Assembly (NCBI GenBank): GCA_019118725.1
Contig: DWYO01000246.1
Span: forward strand, 1 to 8,480
Source: Candidatus Parabacteroides intestinavium
Lineage (GTDB): Bacteria; Bacteroidota; Bacteroidia; Bacteroidales; Tannerellaceae
Length of the DNA: 8,480 nucleotides
Direction of reading: 5' to 3'
The position numbers were made by a program, and so were the translations under genes. Of this stretch, positions 1 through 5,671 are shown piece after piece. A model generated the notes under the pieces. It searched no databases, was not told the DNA's origin, and saw nothing but the letters and a program-made list of their open reading frames with translations. How positions within the stretch are numbered: the first letter of the stretch is position 1; each line of letters opens with the position of its first letter.

Positions 1-199
1 TGATACGACGGCTCATGATTCGTCCCGCGATGCTTACCTCGCGCGGTTCGGCGTCATCTTTGAAATTTTCCTTTATTTCTTTGGAAAATGCATTTGTCGC
101 ATACTCTGCTGCGGGATAAGGTTCTATCCCCATTTCTCGCAACTGCGCCATGCTGTTGCGTCTGATAATTTCCTGTTCGCTCAGTTCTAATAGATTCAT
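1..199 (-). CDS. lysS: Lysyl-tRNA synthetase, class II (N-terminal fragment, runs off the window)
   Basis: Charges tRNA-Lys with lysine in the cytoplasm. Only the first 66 codons are in the window; the gene continues beyond base 1. The reverse strand reads MNLLELSEQEIIRRNSMAQL, then a REMGIEPYPA segment and an EVSIAGRIMSRRI segment. This is the standard start of class II LysRS: a helix with the EQ-x-IIRR pattern, the G-I-x-PYP turn, and the first strand of the OB-fold anticodon-binding domain (V-x-x-AGR-x-x-x-R). The ATG at 199-197 is chosen because it gives the family N-terminus and lies about 23 bases downstream of the predicted start of transcription. There is no clear Shine-Dalgarno sequence, as usual for Bacteroidota. 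The catalytic domain is not visible, so completeness cannot be judged. Confidence 0.92.
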   Translation of the reverse strand, partial: MNLLELSEQEIIRRNSMAQLREMGIEPYPAAEYATNAFSKEIKENFKDDAEPREVSIAGRIMSRRI

Positions 200-228
200 T
201 GCACTAGCATCATTTGTATAATACAGTG

Positions 229-259
229 CAAAAATATAAAAAATATCCGGGAATATAAA
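229..259 (-). promoter_or_regulatory. Predicted lysS promoter (Bacteroides sigma-ABfr type)
   Basis: On the minus strand a perfect -7 box TATTTTTG (consensus TAnnTTTG) lies at 236-229, preceded by exactly 19 bases and then TTTA at 259-256 in place of the consensus TTTG -33 box. Transcription would start near 222-224, leaving a leader of about 23 bases before lysS. Called from consensus and spacing only. Confidence 0.6.
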
Positions 260-300
260 CGAGTTTAACCAGAATGACATAAAAAATAGGGACGGAAACT

Positions 301-388
301 GATTTTGTCGGCTGTTTTTCTGATATTATCGGTCATTCTCCCGATTTTATCGAATATTTTTCCAGATTCTATCGGATATCTTTTTTCC
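301..388. repeat. Four degenerate direct repeats, period about 21 bp
   Basis: The core GATTTTATCGG recurs at 301 (GATTTTGTCGG), 322 (GATATTATCGG), 343 (GATTTTATCGA) and 365 (GATTCTATCGG), at steps of 21, 21 and 22 bp. Each core is followed by a T-rich tail resembling ATATTTTTCC. The array fills most of the gap between the tRNA-His terminator and the lysS promoter and ends about 40 bp upstream of the -33 box of lysS. A step of two helical turns would put all four cores on one face of the DNA, as in an operator array, but a decayed short tandem repeat is equally possible. The open frame across it on the plus strand runs antisense into the tRNA and is not a credible gene. Confidence 0.7.
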
Positions 389-426
389 AGGAAGGTTATG
401 AATCACTTCAACAATAGTACAGATAC

Positions 427-464
427 AAAAAAGAGGAATCTCCTTTTTTTGAGAAATTCCTCTT
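427..464 (-). terminator. Intrinsic terminator of tRNA-His
   Basis: Nine bases past the tRNA 3' end the minus strand reads AAGAGGAATTTCT, an eight-base loop with seven A, then GGAGATTCCTCTT. This makes a stem of about 13 bp (nine perfect outer pairs plus inner G-U pairs), and the run of T continues to base 427. It is a textbook Rho-independent terminator that isolates the tRNA from lysS. Confidence 0.88.
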
Positions 465-472
465 CTTGCAGG

Positions 473-547
473 GGTGAAAGATGGGGCTCGAACCCACGAC
501 CCTTGGAACCACAATCCAATGCTCTAACCAACTGAGCTACATTCACC
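473..547 (-). tRNA. tRNA-His (anticodon GUG)
   Basis: Histidine tRNA. On the minus strand the 75 bases fold into a full cloverleaf: D arm GCTC/GAGC, anticodon stem TTGGA/TCCAA around loop TTGTGGT with anticodon GTG at 34-36, and T arm GTGGG/CCCAT with loop TTCGAGC. The acceptor stem carries the hallmark of tRNA-His: an extra G at -1 opposite discriminator C73, the identity element read by HisRS. The coordinates include G-1 (547) and C73 (473). The 3' CCA is not encoded; the bases after C73 are CCT. One acceptor position looks mismatched (U6 opposite U67). It has its own promoter and terminator and is monocistronic. Confidence 0.97.
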
Positions 548-586
548 ATATTTGTCCTCCGGAATCACATTTCCTTTAAGACGGTG

Positions 587-617
587 CAAAGGTAAGGATT
601 ATTTTCAATTCTGCAAA
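587..617 (-). promoter_or_regulatory. Consensus Bacteroides promoter of tRNA-His
   Basis: The minus strand carries TTTG at 617-614, a 19-base spacer, and TACCTTTG at 594-587. This is an exact match to the -33/-7 consensus with ideal spacing. Transcription would start near 580, about 33 bases before the mature 5' end, so the 5' leader would need RNase P processing. The -33 box begins only 17 bases past the stop codon of the upstream DUF3667 gene. Confidence 0.85.
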
Positions 618-633
618 CATTTTGTTTACTTTT

Positions 634-1791
634 TTATGCGATGATATGTTCGCTCACCCACCAAAGCGTGTAAACAAATACGACACTCAACACAAACAAA
701 TAACCTATGTAGAGCAATAACGTCTTCAACGCCGCCTTTATCCAGTGATTGCGTACATAGACACGGCGCACCGCCCATGTGGTGTAGAGCAAAAAGTAAA
801 CAGACAACAATTGCCACAGTTCCATGCTATGGTATTTCACCCAAAGTGTCCAGACAATGCCAACAGCAAGAAGCAACAGCAATACCGAATGGATATGCAG
901 CGCGAACACCAAATGGTGCATATAGACCATCTTGTCTTTCCGGAAAAGCATTTTCAGCATGAAGGCAAAGACCGGAATCATCAGGAGGACGATAATCGGC
1001 CAATAGAAGGAGTACCACGACAACATCTGGCTGTATCCTTTCTCCTTTCGCAAATCGCGGAGATGCTTTTTCGCCAATAGCGGGTTTGCCTGTTTAGTCA
1101 GATGAAGCGTATCGGCTGAACTGATGTATATCGAATCGGAGTTGTTCCATTCCGCGAAATCCTGCTCGAACAGAATGGTGAGCAGTTGCACGCGGGCTGT
1201 GTCCCGATAGGGCGAGGGCAGAATCTTTACCGATTGCCGGTAGGTATTCACGAGCAGCGCCGTATCGGTAATACACCAGATGGTCGTGTCCTCCAGTCCG
1301 GAGACGGAAACCATTTCATCGTAGCTCTCTTCTTCCGGGTCGGACAACAAGATATCCAGATTCTCCAAGCTTCCCTCTGACTCCTTGACGCTGCCCGGCG
1401 CTTGCGAGAAGGTGAAGAGGAAAAACAGACAGGAGATAAACATGAAGAGGCGCATCGGATGCACGTAGGAGTTGATTTTACCCACATTGAACTCCCGCGT
1501 CAGGAAGCCTGGTTTACGGAAAAGCAAGTAGAGCGTATTCCAAACTTTCGTGTCAAACTGATAGACATTTTCGATGTATTGCAACATATATTTCCAAAAA
1601 GGCTGCTCAATATCGAGAGCATACTGGCCGCATTGCGAGCAATACATTCCCTTCAGTTTACGTCCGCAATTCTTGCAATAGGTATAAGCCGGTATCTGTT
1701 TCCGGCGGATGCGTTTCAGTCGGCGATACTCAATTTTACGCGAGAGCGCCTCCCGCCGTTTCCGCAATATTTCTTTCCAATTTTTCAACAT
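634..1791 (-). CDS. DUF3667 family membrane protein (second tandem copy)
   Basis: Function unknown. The protein of about 385 residues resembles the DUF3667 family. It has a strongly basic N-terminus (residues 8-32), then a zinc-ribbon-like pair CKNC (39-42) and CSQC (51-54) in the context C-x2-CG-x6-MYC-x2-CGQYA. Next comes a conserved EQPFWKYMLQYIENVYQFD segment, a first membrane segment after SYVHPMRLFMF (about 113-129), a polar section of about 130 residues, and four more hydrophobic segments (about 263-282, 297-318, 329-345, 356-381). The start at 1791 is preferred over the ATG at 1797: AGGAGG at 1804-1799 is 7 bases from the former but only 1 from the latter, and MLKNWKEILRKRR then aligns with the paralogue's MKNNKLLSYLRKRK. 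It follows that paralogue by 16 bp and is probably co-transcribed with it. No terminator is visible after the stop. Confidence 0.82.
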   Translation of the reverse strand: MLKNWKEILRKRREALSRKIEYRRLKRIRRKQIPAYTYCKNCGRKLKGMYCSQCGQYALDIEQPFWKYMLQYIENVYQFDTKVWNTLYLLFRKPGFLTREFNVGKINSYVHPMRLFMFISCLFFLFTFSQAPGSVKESEGSLENLDILLSDPEEESYDEMVSVSGLEDTTIWCITDTALLVNTYRQSVKILPSPYRDTARVQLLTILFEQDFAEWNNSDSIYISSADTLHLTKQANPLLAKKHLRDLRKEKGYSQMLSWYSFYWPIIVLLMIPVFAFMLKMLFRKDKMVYMHHLVFALHIHSVLLLLLAVGIVWTLWVKYHSMELWQLLSVYFLLYTTWAVRRVYVRNHWIKAALKTLLLYIGYLFVLSVVFVYTLWWVSEHIIA

Positions 1792-1798
1792 AACCATT

Positions 1799-1804
1799 CC
1801 TCCT
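1799..1804 (-). promoter_or_regulatory. Strong Shine-Dalgarno site deciding the start of the second DUF3667 gene
   Basis: AGGAGG on the minus strand sits between the stop codon of the first DUF3667 gene (1810-1808) and the start of the second. Its 7-base spacing favours the ATG at 1791 over the ATG at 1797. A perfect site is notable because neighbouring genes have no obvious one; it probably supports re-initiation within a dicistronic mRNA. Confidence 0.6.
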
Positions 1805-1807
1805 CAG

Positions 1808-3031
1808 TTAAAAATACTCTCCAATATTGACTCCGAATATCGTTGTGGCAACCCAAAGTAGCGTCAAGATGAATACGGTAAACAGAATTACCATATATAT
1901 AAGGTATAGCACTACGGATTTGAGCGTTCCTACAAGCCAATGGCTGTGTGTATAGACGCGGTGTGCCGCAACAATAAGGTAAAAAAGGAGCAACACACCC
2001 ATACATAACGCTATCTCGTTGGCAAAGTCGGTCGACACGAAGTAGAACCAAAGCAGGACGACAGACACCGCCAGCAGCATGACCGAATGCAGATGCAACG
2101 CAAAGGCGTAATGCTTCATATACGGCATCTTCTCTTTCCGGAAGAAAAGCTTCAGCAGCAAGGCAAAGACCGGAATCAGGAGCAACAGGATGATGGGCAG
2201 CCACGAAGAGTACCACGATGTGAATGCACCCCAGTTCATCTCGTTCTCCACCTTCAGCGCCTCTACCTCATCAGCTATCGTTTTAAAGTACGTTGTATCT
2301 GACGAGAGTGCATAGACCGTATCACGGAGGTGAATCGGCAAGATGAAGTTTTGTTCCAGCAAGACTTTCGGTACCGTACCCCGCAGCGTGTCTTGAAAGG
2401 GTGTCTTTTCCCAGCGAGCAATAGTCATTAGTTCCGATGTCGCCTCCTTTTTTCCGCAAATCCAGACGGTCGTGTCTGGCTCCGCCATACGCTCTTCATC
2501 GCTCAGCTCGTCATACCAATAGTCGTAAGCATCCTGATTCATCGGGACATTCATCGTCCCATACTCCGCCTGTACATAAGTGAACCGACCATCACCGTTG
2601 GTCATCGTAATGCCCATACTGTTCGGGTCATCGGGTATCAAGGCAAAAAAGAAAAGGAAAAAGACTGCAGAGAGGAACATGAAAAGCCTTAAAGGATGGA
2701 CGTAGGAGCTGACTTTTCCGGCATTAAACTCATTCGTAAGAAATCCCGGCTTGCGGAGCAGAAGGTAGAGCGTCATCCAGACTTTGCCGTCAAACTGATA
2801 GACGTTCTCGAAATATTGCCGGATATATTTCCAAAAGGGTTGTTCGATATCCAATGCATATTGTCCGCATTGGTAACAATACATGCCGTCTAGTTTTGTT
2901 CCACAGTTCTTGCAGTAGGAATAGGAAGGTGTTCTCCTGCGGCGAATGCGCTTCAGCCGTCGGTATTCGATATGCCGCGCCCATTGCTCCTTCCTTTTCC
3001 GCAGATAAGAAAGTAGTTTATTGTTTTTCAT
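1808..3031 (-). CDS. DUF3667 family membrane protein (first tandem copy)
   Basis: Function unknown; a 407-residue paralogue of the gene just downstream. Same architecture: basic N-terminus (about 11-33), cysteine pairs CKNC (40-43) and CYQC (52-55) forming a putative zinc ribbon, conserved DIEQPFWKYIRQYFENVYQF, then SYVHPLRLFMF leading into membrane segment 1 (about 112-132). A polar section of about 145 residues follows, then hydrophobic segments near 277-297, 309-331, 337-356 and 368-396. The N-terminal 130 and C-terminal 130 residues match the paralogue closely; the polar section is longer and much more divergent, though aligned words such as TT-[IV]-W and LLEQ/LFEQ remain. The start at 3031 fits the paralogue alignment. 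No consensus -7 box was found upstream, so read-through from folD past the 3046-3151 repeat is possible. Confidence 0.83.
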   Translation of the reverse strand: MKNNKLLSYLRKRKEQWARHIEYRRLKRIRRRRTPSYSYCKNCGTKLDGMYCYQCGQYALDIEQPFWKYIRQYFENVYQFDGKVWMTLYLLLRKPGFLTNEFNAGKVSSYVHPLRLFMFLSAVFFLFFFALIPDDPNSMGITMTNGDGRFTYVQAEYGTMNVPMNQDAYDYWYDELSDEERMAEPDTTVWICGKKEATSELMTIARWEKTPFQDTLRGTVPKVLLEQNFILPIHLRDTVYALSSDTTYFKTIADEVEALKVENEMNWGAFTSWYSSWLPIILLLLIPVFALLLKLFFRKEKMPYMKHYAFALHLHSVMLLAVSVVLLWFYFVSTDFANEIALCMGVLLLFYLIVAAHRVYTHSHWLVGTLKSVVLYLIYMVILFTVFILTLLWVATTIFGVNIGEYF

Positions 3032-3045
3032 ATACCTATTTTAAG

Positions 3046-3151
3046 CTTCGCATGTGCTCAGTTTATCAGTTGACGAGTTGACAAGAGAACAAGAATAGCT
3101 CCTGCCTACTTGTCAACTCGTCACCCCGCCAACTACCTTAAGCTTGCGAAG
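3046..3151. repeat. Nested inverted-repeat element between folD and the DUF3667 pair
   Basis: A perfect 15-bp inverted repeat, TGACGAGTTGACAAG at 3071-3085 and its complement at 3109-3123, encloses a 23-base loop. A second perfect 7-bp pair, CTTCGCA at 3046-3052 and TGCGAAG at 3145-3151, lies outside it, and an AAGCTT occurs near each end. It occupies almost the whole gap between the folD stop (3158) and the DUF3667 start (3031). There is no T-run after the stem on the minus strand, so it is not a canonical terminator. GTTGACGAG/GTTGACAAG words recall dispersed intergenic repeats of Bacteroides genomes, from memory only. It may act as an mRNA processing or stability hairpin. Confidence 0.75.
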
Positions 3152-3157
3152 GTTGGA

Positions 3158-4045
3158 TTATTTATAAATAGCTTTTTTGCCCGCAAGCAGGGTGTTCCGC
3201 ATTAAGGAAATGATAGTCATCGGCCCTACCCCACCGGGTACCGGACTGATATAAGAACATTTCGGAGCGACTTCATCAAATTTTACATCGCCAGAGAGAC
3301 GAAAACCACTCTTTCGGGTAGCATCAGGAACGCGTGTTGTACCCACATCGACTACGACCGCTCCCTCCTTCACCATGTCGCCCGTCAGGAATTCCGGCAC
3401 ACCCAGCGCAACGATAATGATATCTGCCTGCCGGCACATCTCCTTCAGGTTCTTTGAGCGGCTGTGGCATACCGTAACCGTACAATCCCCAGGATAGGCC
3501 TTCTGCACCATCAGCGTAGCCATCGGCTTGCCCACGATGTTACTGCGTCCCAATACGACACAGTGCTTGCCTTGCGTCTCGATGTTATAGCGTTTCAGCA
3601 GCTCAAGGATTCCGGCCGGAGTTGCCGACACGAAACAGGGCAAGCCAATCGCCATACGTCCTACATTGATCGGATGAAATCCATCTACATCCTTCCGGTA
3701 ATCAATAGCCTCAATGATTTTCTGTTCCGAAATATGTTTCGGCAAAGGAAGCTGGACGATAAATCCGTCCACATCCGGATCGTTATTGAGTTCATGGACC
3801 TTCCGAAGCAGCTCTTCTTCGGTTACGTCCGCTTCATAACGGATCAACGAAGACTTGAATCCGATTTCTTCACAAGTCTTTACTTTGTTAGCAACATAAG
3901 TCTCGCTTCCGCCGTCATGTCCTACCAATATTGCCGCCAAATGAGGGACTTTCCCTCCATTAGCTTTAATTTGCGCCACTTCTTCGGCCATCTCCTGCTT
4001 CATCTGAGCAGCTGTAGCCTTGCCGTCTAATAACTTATATTCCAT
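3158..4045 (-). CDS. folD: Bifunctional methylenetetrahydrofolate dehydrogenase / methenyltetrahydrofolate cyclohydrolase
   Basis: Interconverts 5,10-methylene-THF, 5,10-methenyl-THF and 10-formyl-THF with NADP in the cytoplasm, supplying one-carbon units for purines and initiator fMet-tRNA. The 295 residues match the usual FolD length. Visible motifs: substrate-site Tyr50 and catalytic Lys54 in ETYVANKVK; QLPLP at 98-102; DVDGFHP with Asp121; the Rossmann-like cofactor motif GRSNIVGKP at 166-174; and the C-terminal signature PVPGGVGPMT at 268-277. All key residues are present. The start at 4045 gives MEYKLLDGK, the normal FolD N-terminus; an in-frame ATG at 4111 would add 22 residues encoded by the intergenic repeat and is rejected. 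It lies downstream of ffh in the same direction, separated by a 116-bp repeat. No clean promoter was seen; a poor -7-like ATATTTTG lies inside the folD-proximal end of that repeat. Confidence 0.97.
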   Translation of the reverse strand: MEYKLLDGKATAAQMKQEMAEEVAQIKANGGKVPHLAAILVGHDGGSETYVANKVKTCEEIGFKSSLIRYEADVTEEELLRKVHELNNDPDVDGFIVQLPLPKHISEQKIIEAIDYRKDVDGFHPINVGRMAIGLPCFVSATPAGILELLKRYNIETQGKHCVVLGRSNIVGKPMATLMVQKAYPGDCTVTVCHSRSKNLKEMCRQADIIIVALGVPEFLTGDMVKEGAVVVDVGTTRVPDATRKSGFRLSGDVKFDEVAPKCSYISPVPGGVGPMTIISLMRNTLLAGKKAIYK

Positions 4046-4064
4046 AATATCTGTTTTATGTGAC

Positions 4065-4180
4065 GGTGTGTCAAAATATAAAATTACGCACAGATAACAC
4101 AAATACAACAAGCTGAATAAATCTGCGAAAATCTATTCAATCTGTGTTATCTGCGTGCCAATATCTCATTTTGACACACC
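4065..4180. repeat. 116-bp MITE-like element with 13-bp terminal inverted repeats
   Basis: GGTGTGTCAAAAT at 4065-4077 is the exact reverse complement of 4168-4180. Inside lies a second inverted repeat: ACGCACAGATAACACA at 4086-4101 pairs with TGTGTTATCTGCGT at 4143-4156 except for a 2-base bulge. A third, TGAATA/TATTCA, is at 4114-4119 and 4134-4139. The whole gap between ffh and folD can thus fold into one long imperfect hairpin. There is no reading frame and no clear target-site duplication. The internal words (AATCTGCGAAAATCT, CTGTGTTATCTGCGTG) resemble repeats dispersed in Bacteroidota intergenic regions, recalled and not searched. It could be a non-autonomous mobile element, or an ffh 3' processing hairpin. 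Confidence 0.75.
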
Positions 4181-4191
4181 ATCTCCGATCC

Positions 4192-5526
4192 TTATCTTCT
4201 GAAATTAGGCATCATCGGGAATCTCTTTCCGCCCGCTTTTGCCGTGGTCAACATCTTCATCATTTTACGAGTCTCATCAAATTGCTTCAGCAACTTATTG
4301 ACTTCCTGTATACTGGTTCCGCTACCCTTAGCAATGCGATTGCGACGCGAACCGTTCAATATAGCCGGATTACTACGCTCTGCAGGAGTCATCGAATAGA
4401 TTATAGCTTCGATGCTCTTGAAAGCGTTATCGTCAATATCTACATCTTTCATCATTTTGCCAATTCCCGGTATCATCGAAGCCAGTTCTTTCAGATTACC
4501 CATTTTCTTTATTTGCTGGATCTGAGTCAGAAAGTCATTAAAATCAAATTGATTTTTGGCGATTTTCTTCTGCAACCGTTTAGCCTCATCTTCATCATAC
4601 TGCTCTTGAGCGCGTTCCACCAACGAAACAATATCTCCCATTCCCAAGATACGGTCGGCCATACGTTCAGGATGGAATATGTCCAACGCATCCATCTTCT
4701 CGCCCGTACCGACAAACTTAATCGGTTTATCCACCACCGTACGGATAGAGAGAGCAGCACCACCGCGCGTATCACCATCCAGTTTTGTCAGAACTACACC
4801 ATCAAAGTCCAACCGTTCGTTAAACTCCTTAGCCGTATTCACGGCATCCTGACCGGTCATGGCATCTACTACGAAAAGGGTCTCGTTCGGCTGAATAGCC
4901 TCTTTGATAGCCGAAATTTCCCGCATCATCTGCTCATCAATAGCCAGACGTCCGGCAGTATCGACTATAACTACATCATAGTTTTTCGCTCTTGCTTCTG
5001 TTATGGCATTTAACGCAATCTCTACCGGATTCTTATTGCCTTCTTCCATATAAACCGGTACGCCGATCTGCTCACCGACAACACGCAACTGTTCGATGGC
5101 TGCAGGACGATAAACGTCACAAGCGACCAGCAACGGCTTCTTGCCCCGCTTGGTTTTCAGCATATTGGCCAACTTACCCGTGAATGTTGTCTTACCTGAA
5201 CCTTGCAGACCAGACATCAAGATTATGGATGGCCGCCCGTCCAAATTCAAATCGGAAGCCGTTCCCCCCATCAATGTTGCCAACTCATCGTGTACTATCT
5301 TAACCAGTAATTGGCTTGGCTTCACTGACGTCAACACATTCTGACCTAAAGCTTTTTCTTTTACTTTATCTGTAAATGCCTTGGCAACCTTGTAATTGAC
5401 ATCGGCGTCCAATAACGCACGACGTACATCTTTTAATGTTTCCGCAACATTGATTTCGGTGATTTTTCCTTCACCTTTCAGCAACTTAAACGAGCGTTCC
5501 AAACGCTCACTCAGATTGTCAAACAT
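4192..5526 (-). CDS. ffh: Signal recognition particle protein Ffh (SRP54 GTPase)
   Basis: Binds the 4.5S/SRP RNA and hydrophobic signal sequences emerging from the ribosome, and delivers the complex to FtsY at the membrane through paired GTP hydrolysis. The 444 residues are full length. Domain order: N domain four-helix bundle (1-95, with ALLDADVNYKV); G domain with P-loop GLQGSGKTT (106-114), the SRP insertion region with DVYRPAA, DTAGR (189-193) and TKLDGD (247-252), and GTGEKMDALDIFHPERMADR; then the M domain from about 297 (GMGDIVSLVE) with the RNA-binding signature SRRNRIAKGSG (393-403) and a Met/Lys-rich end. All GTPase motifs are intact. The start at 5526 gives the canonical MFDNLSERLE. 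It has a -7 box about 47 bp upstream. Confidence 0.98.
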   Translation of the reverse strand: MFDNLSERLERSFKLLKGEGKITEINVAETLKDVRRALLDADVNYKVAKAFTDKVKEKALGQNVLTSVKPSQLLVKIVHDELATLMGGTASDLNLDGRPSIILMSGLQGSGKTTFTGKLANMLKTKRGKKPLLVACDVYRPAAIEQLRVVGEQIGVPVYMEEGNKNPVEIALNAITEARAKNYDVVIVDTAGRLAIDEQMMREISAIKEAIQPNETLFVVDAMTGQDAVNTAKEFNERLDFDGVVLTKLDGDTRGGAALSIRTVVDKPIKFVGTGEKMDALDIFHPERMADRILGMGDIVSLVERAQEQYDEDEAKRLQKKIAKNQFDFNDFLTQIQQIKKMGNLKELASMIPGIGKMMKDVDIDDNAFKSIEAIIYSMTPAERSNPAILNGSRRNRIAKGSGTSIQEVNKLLKQFDETRKMMKMLTTAKAGGKRFPMMPNFRR

Positions 5527-5572
5527 ACGTATATCTCTTATTTCTGTTAATTCAACTTATCACTATGACGGG

Positions 5573-5614
5573 CAAAGGTAGTAAAAAGCGCAGAATATAT
5601 TGGCATAATTGCCA
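5573..5614 (-). promoter_or_regulatory. Predicted ffh promoter with an upstream dyad
   Basis: TACCTTTG at 5580-5573 is a perfect -7 box on the minus strand, giving a start near 5566 and a leader of about 40 bases. No TTTG occurs at the -33 position. Instead a dyad TGGCA-N4-TGCCA at 5601-5614 is centred near -41, where an activator could sit. The -7 box is well supported; the role of the dyad is a guess. Confidence 0.5.
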
Positions 5615-5671
5615 CAAAACTTGCGTATATAACAACAATGAGGATTGATGAGTTATGCACCGCACCACTAT

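Noticed and set aside
305..535. Plus-strand open frame of 76 codons with a hydrophobic start
   Set aside because: It is produced by the 21-bp repeat and then runs antisense through the terminator and tRNA-His. No promoter or family resemblance.
3071..3123. The 15-bp inverted repeat as the intrinsic terminator of folD
   Set aside because: The loop is 23 bases and no T-run follows the stem on the minus strand.
3464..4030. Plus-strand open frame of 188 codons opposite folD
   Set aside because: Shadow of folD, whose motifs are intact on the other strand.
4046..4111. 22-residue N-terminal extension of FolD
   Set aside because: It would be translated from the inverted-repeat element and has no counterpart in FolD proteins; MEYKLLDGK is the normal start.
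4144..5013. Plus-strand open frame of 289 codons opposite ffh
   Set aside because: Long only because of the codon usage of ffh on the opposite strand; rich in His/Arg/Ser and without domain features, and it begins inside the MITE-like repeat.
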